Origin: an uncultured Bacteroidales bacterium
Lineage (GTDB): Bacteria; Bacteroidota; Bacteroidia; Bacteroidales; UBA932
Assembly (NCBI GenBank): GCA_934725575.1
Contig: CAKVCK010000003.1
Coordinates: 62,001 to 126,000, forward strand
Reading direction: 5' to 3'
DNA: 64,000 bases
Shown: in pieces, positions 49,803 through 58,126 of the stretch
Layout: the number at the start of each line of letters is the position of its first letter
Numbering within the stretch: the stretch's first letter is position 1
Notes under the pieces: model-generated
The model's input: the letters and a program-made list of their open reading frames with translations, nothing else
The model's database searches: none
Told to the model about the DNA's origin: nothing
Program-made: the position numbers and the translations under genes

Positions 49803-51836
49803 ATGAAGAGATTATATTCATTGGCGGCTGTTGCGCTCCTGACCCTCGCCGCTTGCAATAAGGCAGAAATGCCGGGCTACCTCTCCGATCCCGATGCCGT
49901 GCGCATCGAGGCCGCTGTGGGTGTCATTACAAGAAGCAATCCTCTCGGCAATGTTGACGAGCAGAGGAAATTCAACGAAGGCGACCGCATTGCCGTCACC
50001 AACGCCGGCAAGACCGTGGTCTACAAACTCCAGAACGGCACTTGGGCCCCCGAGAACTCCAGTGAGTACCTCAAGTGGGACAAGAGTAACCTCTATTTTA
50101 CCGCAAAATATCCTGCGGGTTACACCACGCTTCCTGCTGACCAGTCCACTTTAGCCAAACTGGCCTTAGCGGATGATATGTATGTTCATTCGAGCAGGAG
50201 TGAAATTCCGGAGGATCGCATCTTGTCCGTCAAGTTGGGCCGTCAAAACGCCCTCGTGAAGATCAAGATCGCCGGGTACCTGGACCAGTATGACAAGGAT
50301 GTCAACAAGATCAATTTTGTCACAATAGGCCAAGGCAGTACTTGGGGCGGAACAGATAGGTTGTATATGGTAGAAAAACCACTTGTTCAGGATGCTGACG
50401 GGAAAATAATTGAGGATGAGACCTTCAGTGCAGGTACTGTTGGCTACACTTATTCCGGAATTGTTTGTCCGAATGAAAGCCGGAATGACAATTTGAGGTT
50501 TATTTATCTTCAAGTATCAGATAAAACAAAACCGGAACAACTTGAGGTCAAAGGTGTCCCGGAACTCAAGGCTCGCCACGCCTACACCTTCGAGCTCTAT
50601 GTCGGCAAGGAGTCCGTCAAGATCGGCAACGTCTCTGTGAATGAGTGGACAACCGGTGACCCACTGTCTGATGGCGAGACTGACGCGGTTGACACCTGGG
50701 ACGGCCAGACCACCGAGGCCTTCGCTGTCAAAGATGCTGCCGGCAATGATCTCGGCAAAGCCGAGACCAACCCTATCCTCATCAACAACTGCGCCCAGCT
50801 CGCCTACCTCGCCCAGAAGGTAAACGCTGGCGAAAGGTTCAGCGGCAAGTTCTTCAAACTTATGGACGACATCAATCTTGCGGGATATTCATGGACTCCT
50901 ATCGGAGTGGGGAATTTGGCGGAATCCTCGCATTTCAGCGGTGATTTCGATGGCGATGGCCACGAGATAATGGGATTGAAAGTGGATAATCAGAGGTCTC
51001 CTTTTTTGGGATTGTTTGGAACCATCAGCGGAGCAACCGTAAAGAATCTCAAGATTTCTTCCGCGGAAATCAGCTCACAAGGAGATTATGGTGCAATTCT
51101 TTGCGGAATCGCGTCTGGCTCGACCTTCTCTGGCTGCACTGTCAGCGGCAATGTCAAAAACATAGAAAAGTATGCGGGCGGTGTTGTGGGCCAGCTTATT
51201 GGAAAATCAGTCATGGAGAATTGCACTGCTGATGTCAAGTTGAACGGTAAATTGTACGTCGGCGGTCTCAGCGGCTACATTTACGAGAGTGATATCTCGG
51301 AATGCACTGTTATGGCGGGAAGCACTATGGGAGTGAGTGTTGATGGGAATACAACTGAGTATCCGTGTGTGGGTGGACTTGTAGGATTTATTCAAGGTTC
51401 AAATTCTACTATCAAAAAATGCATCACCTATGCCACCGTTTCTGGACTTGGTAAAGTTGGAGGGGCGTTCGGTCATGTTGAAGCTGCTGGTGGTCATAAA
51501 ATCTCCGACTGCACTGTGCTTGGCGATGTCGCCGTCTCTGTGGTGCCCGATTTTATCACTGATGCTTATCAAGGAATAGGAGGATTTGCCGGTTGTCTTG
51601 CCGGCGGAAATGTGGCAGAAAGTAAATTCAGCAATTGTGGAGTCAACGGAACAGTCGGCAAGGTTAACGGTGAATCTTTCACCAAAGGCAGCATCTACGG
51701 TGCTTTCATCGGACACGACGGCAGCATTGCAACCTTCACCGACTGCTGGTACAACGCCGACAAGACAGGTGAACTCGATGCCATAGGTGATAATCAGACA
51801 AAGACTGGAATCACAGCAAAGAATTTAGGAAAATGA
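49803..51836 (+). CDS. Fimbrillin-like lipoprotein, subfamily B with GLUG repeats
   Basis: 677 residues. Lipobox LAAC (Cys18); maturation site VITR44SNPLG, shared by all subfamily B members. Fimbrillin-like part ~1-285 ending TVNEWTTGDPL-like VSVNEWTTGDPLSDGE; linker (VDTWDGQTTEAFAV); then a GLUG region (~315-677) with repeated GGxxG turns and a Cys in most repeats (SGCTVSG, MENCTAD, SECTVMA, KKCITYA, SDCTVLG, SNCGVNG, TDCWYNADKTG), suggesting a beta-helix display domain. 3 nt after the preceding gene; overlaps the next by 4 nt (ATGA). Confidence 0.8.
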   Translation: MKRLYSLAAVALLTLAACNKAEMPGYLSDPDAVRIEAAVGVITRSNPLGNVDEQRKFNEGDRIAVTNAGKTVVYKLQNGTWAPENSSEYLKWDKSNLYFTAKYPAGYTTLPADQSTLAKLALADDMYVHSSRSEIPEDRILSVKLGRQNALVKIKIAGYLDQYDKDVNKINFVTIGQGSTWGGTDRLYMVEKPLVQDADGKIIEDETFSAGTVGYTYSGIVCPNESRNDNLRFIYLQVSDKTKPEQLEVKGVPELKARHAYTFELYVGKESVKIGNVSVNEWTTGDPLSDGETDAVDTWDGQTTEAFAVKDAAGNDLGKAETNPILINNCAQLAYLAQKVNAGERFSGKFFKLMDDINLAGYSWTPIGVGNLAESSHFSGDFDGDGHEIMGLKVDNQRSPFLGLFGTISGATVKNLKISSAEISSQGDYGAILCGIASGSTFSGCTVSGNVKNIEKYAGGVVGQLIGKSVMENCTADVKLNGKLYVGGLSGYIYESDISECTVMAGSTMGVSVDGNTTEYPCVGGLVGFIQGSNSTIKKCITYATVSGLGKVGGAFGHVEAAGGHKISDCTVLGDVAVSVVPDFITDAYQGIGGFAGCLAGGNVAESKFSNCGVNGTVGKVNGESFTKGSIYGAFIGHDGSIATFTDCWYNADKTGELDAIGDNQTKTGITAKNLGK

Positions 51837-53908
51837 TACGTAATATAAAGAATATAGGATCCTTCTCCACTTTTGTGGCCCTTGCGCTGGCGTTAGCCGG
51901 GTGCAACAAGATGGTGGCTCCGGAGACGGTGACCGGCTTCCCGGAGGACGGGGTGGTGCGCATAGCCGCCACGGCCGGTGAGCCGCAGACCCGCGCGGAT
52001 GGCCGCGAATATGACGGATCCACACTTGGGCTGTTCATCGATTATGGGTCCGGAACCGAAAACGCCAGGTACACCCATTCCAATGTGAAATGGACCAATG
52101 GCACAGATGGTTGGACTCCGGAGAAGCAGATGCTTTGGAAAAACTCCAAGACCTCTGCCGACATTTATGCCTATGCCCCTTATATTGACGGAGCGGCTGA
52201 TGCAAAGAATCTGGTGTTCTCCATTCCTGCCGATCAGTCTGCCGGGATAACGGCTGCGGATCTGGTAAGTTGGGGACAGGCCGGTTTCGCCCCGAACAGT
52301 GAAAATCAAAACTTTGTTGATGGGAAAATCATTATTTCCTTCTCCCACCGCCTTGTTAAGATGATCTTCAATTTCGGGATGGGTAATCAATTCGGCTCGG
52401 ATGTTACAGTCAAGGAGGTTGTGCTTCTCGGCACGGCTTCCAAAGTGCTCTGCGATGCCACCATTGATAGGAATCCGGCAGTGACCGCTTCCCCTGATGC
52501 TTCCAGCCTGGACATAATTCTCCACAAACTGGACGACCTTAAGTACGAAGCGGTTTTCTTCCCTGGCAAGGGGCAGGAAAAGGGCGCCAAGATGTTAAAA
52601 GTCACTATGTCCGACGGCACTGTCCTCTTCTACACCGTGCCGGGCGGAGGACTTGTTTCCAGTGGCCTTATGCCTGGCTCCGCCTACACGATGACGATGC
52701 GTTTGGGCAAGGACAAGGTCGAGCTTGCCAAGGACGGCATCACCGTGGGTGAGTGGGGTAATTCAGGTTCTCTTACGGGCAGTGAAGCGGATGTCGATCC
52801 TAAAGCTGATGTCTGGGACGGGAAGACCGTTACGCCTTTCAGTACAGGTGACTCGGAGAATCCACTCGGAGATTCGGAGGCCACGCCTATACTCATAGAA
52901 AACGCCGCCCAGCTGGCCTACCTCGCAGAGCAGGTGAACGGCGGAAATACTTATCAAGGGAAATATTTCAAACTCGCAAAGGACATAGCCCTTGCCAACA
53001 AGCCGTGGACCCCGATAGGAGCAGAAGTTTTTCAGAAAGAGTTCAAGGGCAATTTTGACGGTGGCGGTCACACGATATACGGACTGAAAGTTAAAGGAGC
53101 TGGACTTTTTGGCTATGTCAACGGGCCTTTCTCGGGTGGCACTAAAAGGACTTATATCAAGGATGTGAAGATTTCAGGCGCCGATGTCACGAGCGAAACC
53201 GCTCACTCTGGAATCCTGTGCGGAGCAGTGGGGAATGTGAAGATCTCCGGCGTTGATGTCAGCGGTACTATAATCGGAGAGAAAGATAATTGTGGTGGTA
53301 TTGTCGGTTACATTACCAATTCGGAAATCAGCAATTGCAATGCGAGAGCCAAAGTGACGGGCGTAAAGTATGTCGGTGGGCTTTGCGGATATTTATATGA
53401 AAGTGAGGTGTCTTCCTGTTCTGTCTCTTCCGGAGAAATTGCGGGTGAAAGTTATAATATAGGGGGGCTTTTCGGAAGAATTCATAGCAAATGTACTGTG
53501 CAGGAATGCACAGTGGATGCCACAGTAAAGGGTAAGCGAGTTGGTGGTCTGTTCGGATCTGTCTACATCCCTATGGATGAGAATATCCACATTCTCAAAA
53601 ATTGTATTATGACAGGGACAATCACTGTAATGAAGGATGAAAAAGGGCAAGAACAAGGCGGAGGTCTTGTAGGCGCACTGGAAGGCAAAAGCCAGTTCGA
53701 GAATTGCGGCTTCGACGGGACCATCGTGAAAGAAGAGGGTGTGGATGCCAATAAAGTAAAAGTAGGTGCAGCGATCGGCATTGACGACAGCGGCGAATGT
53801 ACATTCACCGGCTGCTGGTACAACGCCGACAAGACCACTGGACTTTACAAACTCGGAAGTACAAAGAATCCGAATGCGGACTATTCTGGCATCCAGCCAA
53901 AATATTAA
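51833..53908 (+). CDS. Fimbrillin-like lipoprotein, subfamily C with GLUG repeats
   Basis: 691 residues. Lipobox LAGC (Cys24); GFPEDGVVRIAA motif and PQTR54ADG are the subfamily C marks, with STLGLFIDYGSG and SADIYAYAPYIDGA. Fimbrillin part ~1-315, linker (ADVWDGKTVTPFST), GLUG region ~345-691 ending TFTGCWYNADKTTGLYKLGS. The end of this GLUG region is nearly identical in DNA to that of the previous gene around 51741-51763 and 53815-53837, a possible recombination tract. ATGA overlap with the upstream gene implies coupled translation. Confidence 0.8.
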   Translation: MIRNIKNIGSFSTFVALALALAGCNKMVAPETVTGFPEDGVVRIAATAGEPQTRADGREYDGSTLGLFIDYGSGTENARYTHSNVKWTNGTDGWTPEKQMLWKNSKTSADIYAYAPYIDGAADAKNLVFSIPADQSAGITAADLVSWGQAGFAPNSENQNFVDGKIIISFSHRLVKMIFNFGMGNQFGSDVTVKEVVLLGTASKVLCDATIDRNPAVTASPDASSLDIILHKLDDLKYEAVFFPGKGQEKGAKMLKVTMSDGTVLFYTVPGGGLVSSGLMPGSAYTMTMRLGKDKVELAKDGITVGEWGNSGSLTGSEADVDPKADVWDGKTVTPFSTGDSENPLGDSEATPILIENAAQLAYLAEQVNGGNTYQGKYFKLAKDIALANKPWTPIGAEVFQKEFKGNFDGGGHTIYGLKVKGAGLFGYVNGPFSGGTKRTYIKDVKISGADVTSETAHSGILCGAVGNVKISGVDVSGTIIGEKDNCGGIVGYITNSEISNCNARAKVTGVKYVGGLCGYLYESEVSSCSVSSGEIAGESYNIGGLFGRIHSKCTVQECTVDATVKGKRVGGLFGSVYIPMDENIHILKNCIMTGTITVMKDEKGQEQGGGLVGALEGKSQFENCGFDGTIVKEEGVDANKVKVGAAIGIDDSGECTFTGCWYNADKTTGLYKLGSTKNPNADYSGIQPKY

Positions 53909-53913
53909 GGGAA

Positions 53914-54927
53914 ATGACAAACAATTCAACAATATTCTCAGCCTATGCCGCGGCCCTGCTGATCCTCTTGGGAGGATGCGGCAAGCACGAGGTGGCTCCG
54001 GGCCCGTCATCGGACAATCTGGTCATCCGTGTCAGCCCTGAGGTGACAGCTATGACCAGAGGCTATCACGAAGAGGTAGGGACAATCAATGATTTCGACT
54101 TGTGGATTCATAACCGTTCCAACAGCAGATACTCCTACCCTAACACTCGCTTTACCCTTAATGGAACCGAGTGGACTCCGGAGTCAATGATGCTTTGGGA
54201 AAGCAAGAGCGCGGTCGTGGATTTCCTTGCGGTTTCTCCTTCACTTCCGACAAGGAATCTTTCTCTTGACACATCCAAGGACAACTCCATCTTTGAATTC
54301 GAGGTGGAATCCGTGCAGACCGAGGACAGCCGGAAGTCTGACCTGTTGACTTACAGCGGGTACGGCTACAGCCTGTCCGGTGACAGTAACGGTGAGAAGA
54401 AAATACCGGTGGACGATGCCGGGAAGATGATAATCAACTTCTCCCACGCCCTCACCCTTTTTCAGGTAGAATTGACTTTCGGCACGGAATTCAACCACAA
54501 CGGAGTCCCGAAGGAATGTCCGATCTCCAAACTGACTGTCAGCGGAACCGTTCTGGAAGGAGAATATGTTTGGGTTAGAGAAAGTGATACGTTTGAGGTG
54601 AAGAAAAAAAGCGGAGTCGCACCTTCCGCAATCACGGCCTATCGGAAATTATGGACACCTGCCGAAAGCACGACCGGAAGATGCCAGTCCGTGTACGAGT
54701 GCATATTCATTCCACAGGAGGTGGTTAATATGAAGATTGATTTTATGTTGAACGGGAAACCTTACACATACACTCATAATGGTCGTATTACCCCTAGTGG
54801 CGGCGGCCAATCGATGGTCCTTCCGCTAATAGTCGGCAAGGACGAGGTCCTCTTGGGCGGTGAGATCACCGCGAAGCCTTGGGTGGCCGGTAACGGTGAA
54901 AATGGTGAAGATATTGAAACTGACTAA
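53914..54927 (+). CDS. Fimbrillin-like lipoprotein, subfamily A (copy 2)
   Basis: 337 residues from the ATG at 53914 (MTNNSTIFSAYAAALLILLGGC, Cys22); an upstream extension of the frame overlaps the previous gene and adds a non-signal segment, so it was rejected. Maturation site AMTR49GYH. Shares INDFDLWIHNRSNSRYSYPNTRF, EFEVESVQTEDSRKSDLL, FSHALTLFQVELTFGTEFNHNGVPKECPISKLTV and CQSVYECIFIPQEV with copy 1, and ends in IETD. Starts 5 nt after the previous stop. Confidence 0.78.
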   Translation: MTNNSTIFSAYAAALLILLGGCGKHEVAPGPSSDNLVIRVSPEVTAMTRGYHEEVGTINDFDLWIHNRSNSRYSYPNTRFTLNGTEWTPESMMLWESKSAVVDFLAVSPSLPTRNLSLDTSKDNSIFEFEVESVQTEDSRKSDLLTYSGYGYSLSGDSNGEKKIPVDDAGKMIINFSHALTLFQVELTFGTEFNHNGVPKECPISKLTVSGTVLEGEYVWVRESDTFEVKKKSGVAPSAITAYRKLWTPAESTTGRCQSVYECIFIPQEVVNMKIDFMLNGKPYTYTHNGRITPSGGGQSMVLPLIVGKDEVLLGGEITAKPWVAGNGENGEDIETD

Positions 54928-54930
54928 TAT

Positions 54931-55878
54931 ATGAAAAAACTATATTTATTGACGACTGTAGCGCTCTTGGCGCTCTCGGCCTGCGACAAGGATAGGATGC
55001 GGCAGCCGGAGATTCCGGCGGTAGGTTTCCCTGAGGACGGAGTGGTGCGAATCAGTGCGAATGACGATGCACCTCAAACCCGCGCGGACGGAACCGATGA
55101 ATATGCCGGGACAACTTTGGGCCTTTTCTTGGATTACGGCTCTGGAGACCGGCTTACTATGGACAATGTCCGTTGGACTAAAGATTCCGGCTGGAAAGCG
55201 GACAGGCAGATGCTCTGGAAGGACTCCAAGACTGCGGTGAAACTCTACGCCTACGCTCCGTATGTGTCTGGACAGGATGACCCGGCCAAAATCGAGTTCT
55301 CCATCCCTGCTGACCAGAGCGAAGGTACGACCTGGGCAGACCTTGTGACCTGGGCGAATGATAGTTTCACTCCGGACAACAACGTGAACGAAAACTTCAC
55401 TACTGACGGGAAGGTGTTGATCACTTTCTCGCACCGCCTCGTGAAGTTGACATTCAATTTCGAGAAAGGCAGCCAGTTCGACTCTGATGTGACTGTTGAA
55501 AAGGCCGTGCTTTTCGGGACGACATCAAAGGTGCTTTGTGATGCGACTGCCGCATCTAAAGTTTCTGCCGCTGCTGATGCGGCCAGCCAGAACATCACGC
55601 TGCACAAGCTTGCCGACCTTAAGTACGAGGCCGTGTTCTGCCCCGGTGACGGTCAGAAACCTGGCGCGACAATGTTGGAGGTCAAGATGTCCGACAATAA
55701 GGTTCTTAGCTACACCGTTCCAAGTGGAGGGCTGGTGGAAGGCGGCTTGAAATTTGGCTATGCATACGAGATGAAAATGCGTCTCGGCAAGGACAAGATT
55801 GAGGTCGGAAAGATCACGCTCAATCCTTGGAAGGATCCTGGCCGCCTAGTGGGTGGTGAGGCGACACCGACGGAATAG
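54931..55878 (+). CDS. Fimbrillin-like lipoprotein, subfamily C without GLUG
   Basis: 315 residues, lipobox LSAC (Cys18), GFPEDGVVRISA and PQTR51ADG. It aligns with the first ~310 residues of the 51833 product (TTLGLFLDYGSGD, KLYAYAPYVSGQ, ISFSHRLVKLTFNFEKGSQFDSDVTVEKAVLFGTTSKVLCDAT, DLKYEAVFCPGDGQKPGATMLEVKMSD) but ends soon after the fimbrillin domain (GRLVGGEATPTE), lacking linker and GLUG region. A 38-nt gap to the next gene. Confidence 0.78.
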   Translation: MKKLYLLTTVALLALSACDKDRMRQPEIPAVGFPEDGVVRISANDDAPQTRADGTDEYAGTTLGLFLDYGSGDRLTMDNVRWTKDSGWKADRQMLWKDSKTAVKLYAYAPYVSGQDDPAKIEFSIPADQSEGTTWADLVTWANDSFTPDNNVNENFTTDGKVLITFSHRLVKLTFNFEKGSQFDSDVTVEKAVLFGTTSKVLCDATAASKVSAAADAASQNITLHKLADLKYEAVFCPGDGQKPGATMLEVKMSDNKVLSYTVPSGGLVEGGLKFGYAYEMKMRLGKDKIEVGKITLNPWKDPGRLVGGEATPTE

Positions 55879-55916
55879 ATGTCTCAAACACAGAACGATT
55901 TTGAAATTAAGAATAG

Positions 55917-56915
55917 ATGAGATTCAGAACAACATATTCAATTTCAATTGCCTTGTTGCTTCTTGCGGCGGGTTGTTCCAAGCAGGAAGCCGTGCGGGAG
56001 CAGGGCAATTTCCCTGCTGATCATATCATCCGTGTGAGCACTGAGGTGGCTCCGGCGACCAAGGGTTCGTACACCACGGACAACATCACTGAGTTCGACC
56101 TGATGGTGACTGATTGGACAAAGTCAGCATATACATACACGAACACGAGGTTCTCGAAATCCGCTTCTGGTGAATGGGGCCCTGAAAAGACTCTGTTGTG
56201 GGGCGGCGCGAAAGACATAGTGACGGTATATGCTGTGGCTCCTTGCTTCAAAACTCGCAACTTTAAGACTAATAGCTTTCAGAGGGTTCCTGATAACCCC
56301 GATGATATGTGTGAGGTTGAGGCTGAACAGAGCGAAGAAAGCAAAAAATCCGATTACCTTTATTGGGTGGGTGCCTCCAACGATAATAAGGTAATGGTGG
56401 AAGATTGTCTGGCTGAAGATGGTAAACTGAATATCAAGTTCACGCACCTGCTCAGCCTTGTGCGGATTACGTTCAAACTCGGTACGGAGTTCAACAATGG
56501 GGGAGTTCCACAGTCGAATATCATAAGTGATGTTGTTATTTCAGGAACCAGACGTTCGTTTTGGATCAGTTCTACTATGTATTATGGCGCTTTGGCTGCG
56601 AGAGCGTGGACAGAAGCTGCTGTCTCTGATGTGAAGCCATATAACCTCGACTGGACTTCCGCTGTGAACAAAACCGGCAACTGCACTTCTGTCTATGAGT
56701 GCATCCTCGTGCCGCAGACTATGGCGGAGGGCGACCTCAAGATCAGCTTCAAGGCTGGTGGCAAGGCCTACGAGTGGGTAGCCCCGGAATTGACTTTCAG
56801 TCCTAACGCAGCCCACACCCTCACCCTCAAGGTGGGCAAGGATGCCGTGATCGCAGGTGAATTCACCGCGACCGAATGGGTGAACGAGGATTCTGCCATA
56901 TTGGAAACTGAATAA
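55917..56915 (+). CDS. Fimbrillin-like lipoprotein, subfamily A (copy 3, Lys at maturation site)
   Basis: 332 residues, lipobox AAGC (Cys20). The predicted maturation site reads PATK49GSY, with Lys where most intact paralogues have Arg. Shares ITEFDLMVTDWTKSAYTYTNTRF, CEVEAEQSEESKKSDYLYW, KFTHLLSLVRITFKLGTEFNNGGVPQSNIISDVVI and CTSVYECILVPQTM with the other A copies. If the processing enzyme is Arg-specific, this subunit might stay unprocessed and lipid-anchored (inference). Confidence 0.77.
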   Translation: MRFRTTYSISIALLLLAAGCSKQEAVREQGNFPADHIIRVSTEVAPATKGSYTTDNITEFDLMVTDWTKSAYTYTNTRFSKSASGEWGPEKTLLWGGAKDIVTVYAVAPCFKTRNFKTNSFQRVPDNPDDMCEVEAEQSEESKKSDYLYWVGASNDNKVMVEDCLAEDGKLNIKFTHLLSLVRITFKLGTEFNNGGVPQSNIISDVVISGTRRSFWISSTMYYGALAARAWTEAAVSDVKPYNLDWTSAVNKTGNCTSVYECILVPQTMAEGDLKISFKAGGKAYEWVAPELTFSPNAAHTLTLKVGKDAVIAGEFTATEWVNEDSAILETE

Positions 56916-56927
56916 GGAGAAAAGAAT

Positions 56928-57824
56928 ATGAACGTGAATATATTAAAGCTATTGGTTCCTCTCGCGCTCCTCGCCGGATGCGCGAAGACCACTGCCCCTG
57001 AATATTCCTGGGCCACAGACCCGAATGCGGTGATTGTCAATGCCTCGGTGGGTACGCTTACCAGAAGCAATCCGCTTGGTGGTGAGGATGAGCAGAAGAA
57101 ATTCAATCCAGGAGACGTGATCTCGATATGGCAACTCAGCCGTGGTGACTCATTTGACTATAGACTTGAGGAAGGAGGCAATTGGGTTCCGGTTGACAAT
57201 AGCAAGTATATGGTCTGGCCGAGCAGTAAGAAAGATAAATTTGGTGCCTGTTACCAACCACGTGCTTGCCTTGAACTTGTTACTGATCAGAGCACTTTGG
57301 CGGGGCTTGCCTCTGCGGATTTTATGATGACAACTGGCATAGAGGGCGATAATACTTCTGGTGATAATAAACTGAGTTTCACGCTAGACCGTCAATTCTC
57401 CCTTGTCACTGTCAAGATTGCCGGTTATAATGATCAGTACGATCCTGAGACTGACAAGATTTCGGACTTGAAAATATACTTGACCAATGCTGCCTATGTG
57501 GATGCTAAGGCGGTCACTCCTTATGTCCGGAATGCGAGCGGGCAGAACGTTGCCAACTCGGATGGCACGAAGGGTTGGACATATTCAGCCATCGGAACAT
57601 CACCGTTTAATAATGCGGATAAAGCTGTGTTCATCGAATTCAAGATGGCCGGCAAGACGGAGACTTTCACCGGAATCCCGACTCTTGAGGCTGGGAAAAG
57701 CTACATCTTCAACCTCACTGTCGGCAAGAATAAGATCGAACCTGGTGATGTCACCGTCCTTGATTGGGACGAAAATGTTGACCTTGGCGGTGACAATGAT
57801 GAATACGAAGCCGAGAAAAAGTGA
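56928..57824 (+). CDS. Fimbrillin-like lipoprotein, subfamily B without GLUG
   Basis: 298 residues, lipobox LAGC (Cys18), maturation site TLTR46SNPLG. Aligns with the N-terminal part of the 49803 and 58127 products (DPNAVIVNASVGTLTRSNPLGGEDEQKKFNPGD, LDRQFSLVTVKIAGYNDQYDPETDKISDLKIYL, GWTYSAIGTSPF) and stops after GDVTVLDWDENVDLG, with no linker or GLUG region. 12-nt gaps on both sides. Confidence 0.77.
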   Translation: MNVNILKLLVPLALLAGCAKTTAPEYSWATDPNAVIVNASVGTLTRSNPLGGEDEQKKFNPGDVISIWQLSRGDSFDYRLEEGGNWVPVDNSKYMVWPSSKKDKFGACYQPRACLELVTDQSTLAGLASADFMMTTGIEGDNTSGDNKLSFTLDRQFSLVTVKIAGYNDQYDPETDKISDLKIYLTNAAYVDAKAVTPYVRNASGQNVANSDGTKGWTYSAIGTSPFNNADKAVFIEFKMAGKTETFTGIPTLEAGKSYIFNLTVGKNKIEPGDVTVLDWDENVDLGGDNDEYEAEKK

Positions 57825-57836
57825 TAATCGAGATTT

Positions 57837-58112
57837 ATGATTCGAGCAAGACATATGAATGGCGTCAGTGGAAGCCCATCTTCCGCTGTCACGTTTGAAG
57901 TCCAGCAAGAACAGTCAGAGGACGGTTATAGCTCTGACTTGCTGTTTTTATATCGTAATTATGTGACTTCCAAAGATCTACTTGTTGACGGCAAGCTTCC
58001 GATTGTCTTTCACTACCTGAACCTGAGAGTCGGCAAGTATGCCGCGGTTCAGGACGGGGTCTCGACTACGAAATGGGAAGACGTTGAAGGTGGAACAATT
58101 GAGACTGACTAA
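57837..58112 (+). pseudogene. Subfamily A remnant with internal deletion and no signal peptide
   Basis: A 91-codon open frame. Residues ~17-63 (VTFEVQQEQSEDGYSSDLLFLY ... LLVDGKLPIVFHYL) match the centre of subfamily A proteins, and ~64-91 (NLRVGKYAAVQDGVSTTKWEDVEGGTIETD) match their extreme C-terminus; about 130 residues between them are gone. The first ~105 residues of the family, including lipobox and maturation site, are replaced by an unrelated 15-residue start. The frame is still open. Most likely a decayed copy in the A position of an A-B-C block. Confidence 0.75.
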
Positions 58113-58126
58113 CGCGCGATTTGCTT

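Noticed and set aside
53797..53913. Upstream extension of the second subfamily A gene
   Set aside because: It overlaps the preceding GLUG gene in another frame and would bury the lipoprotein signal that begins at 53914.
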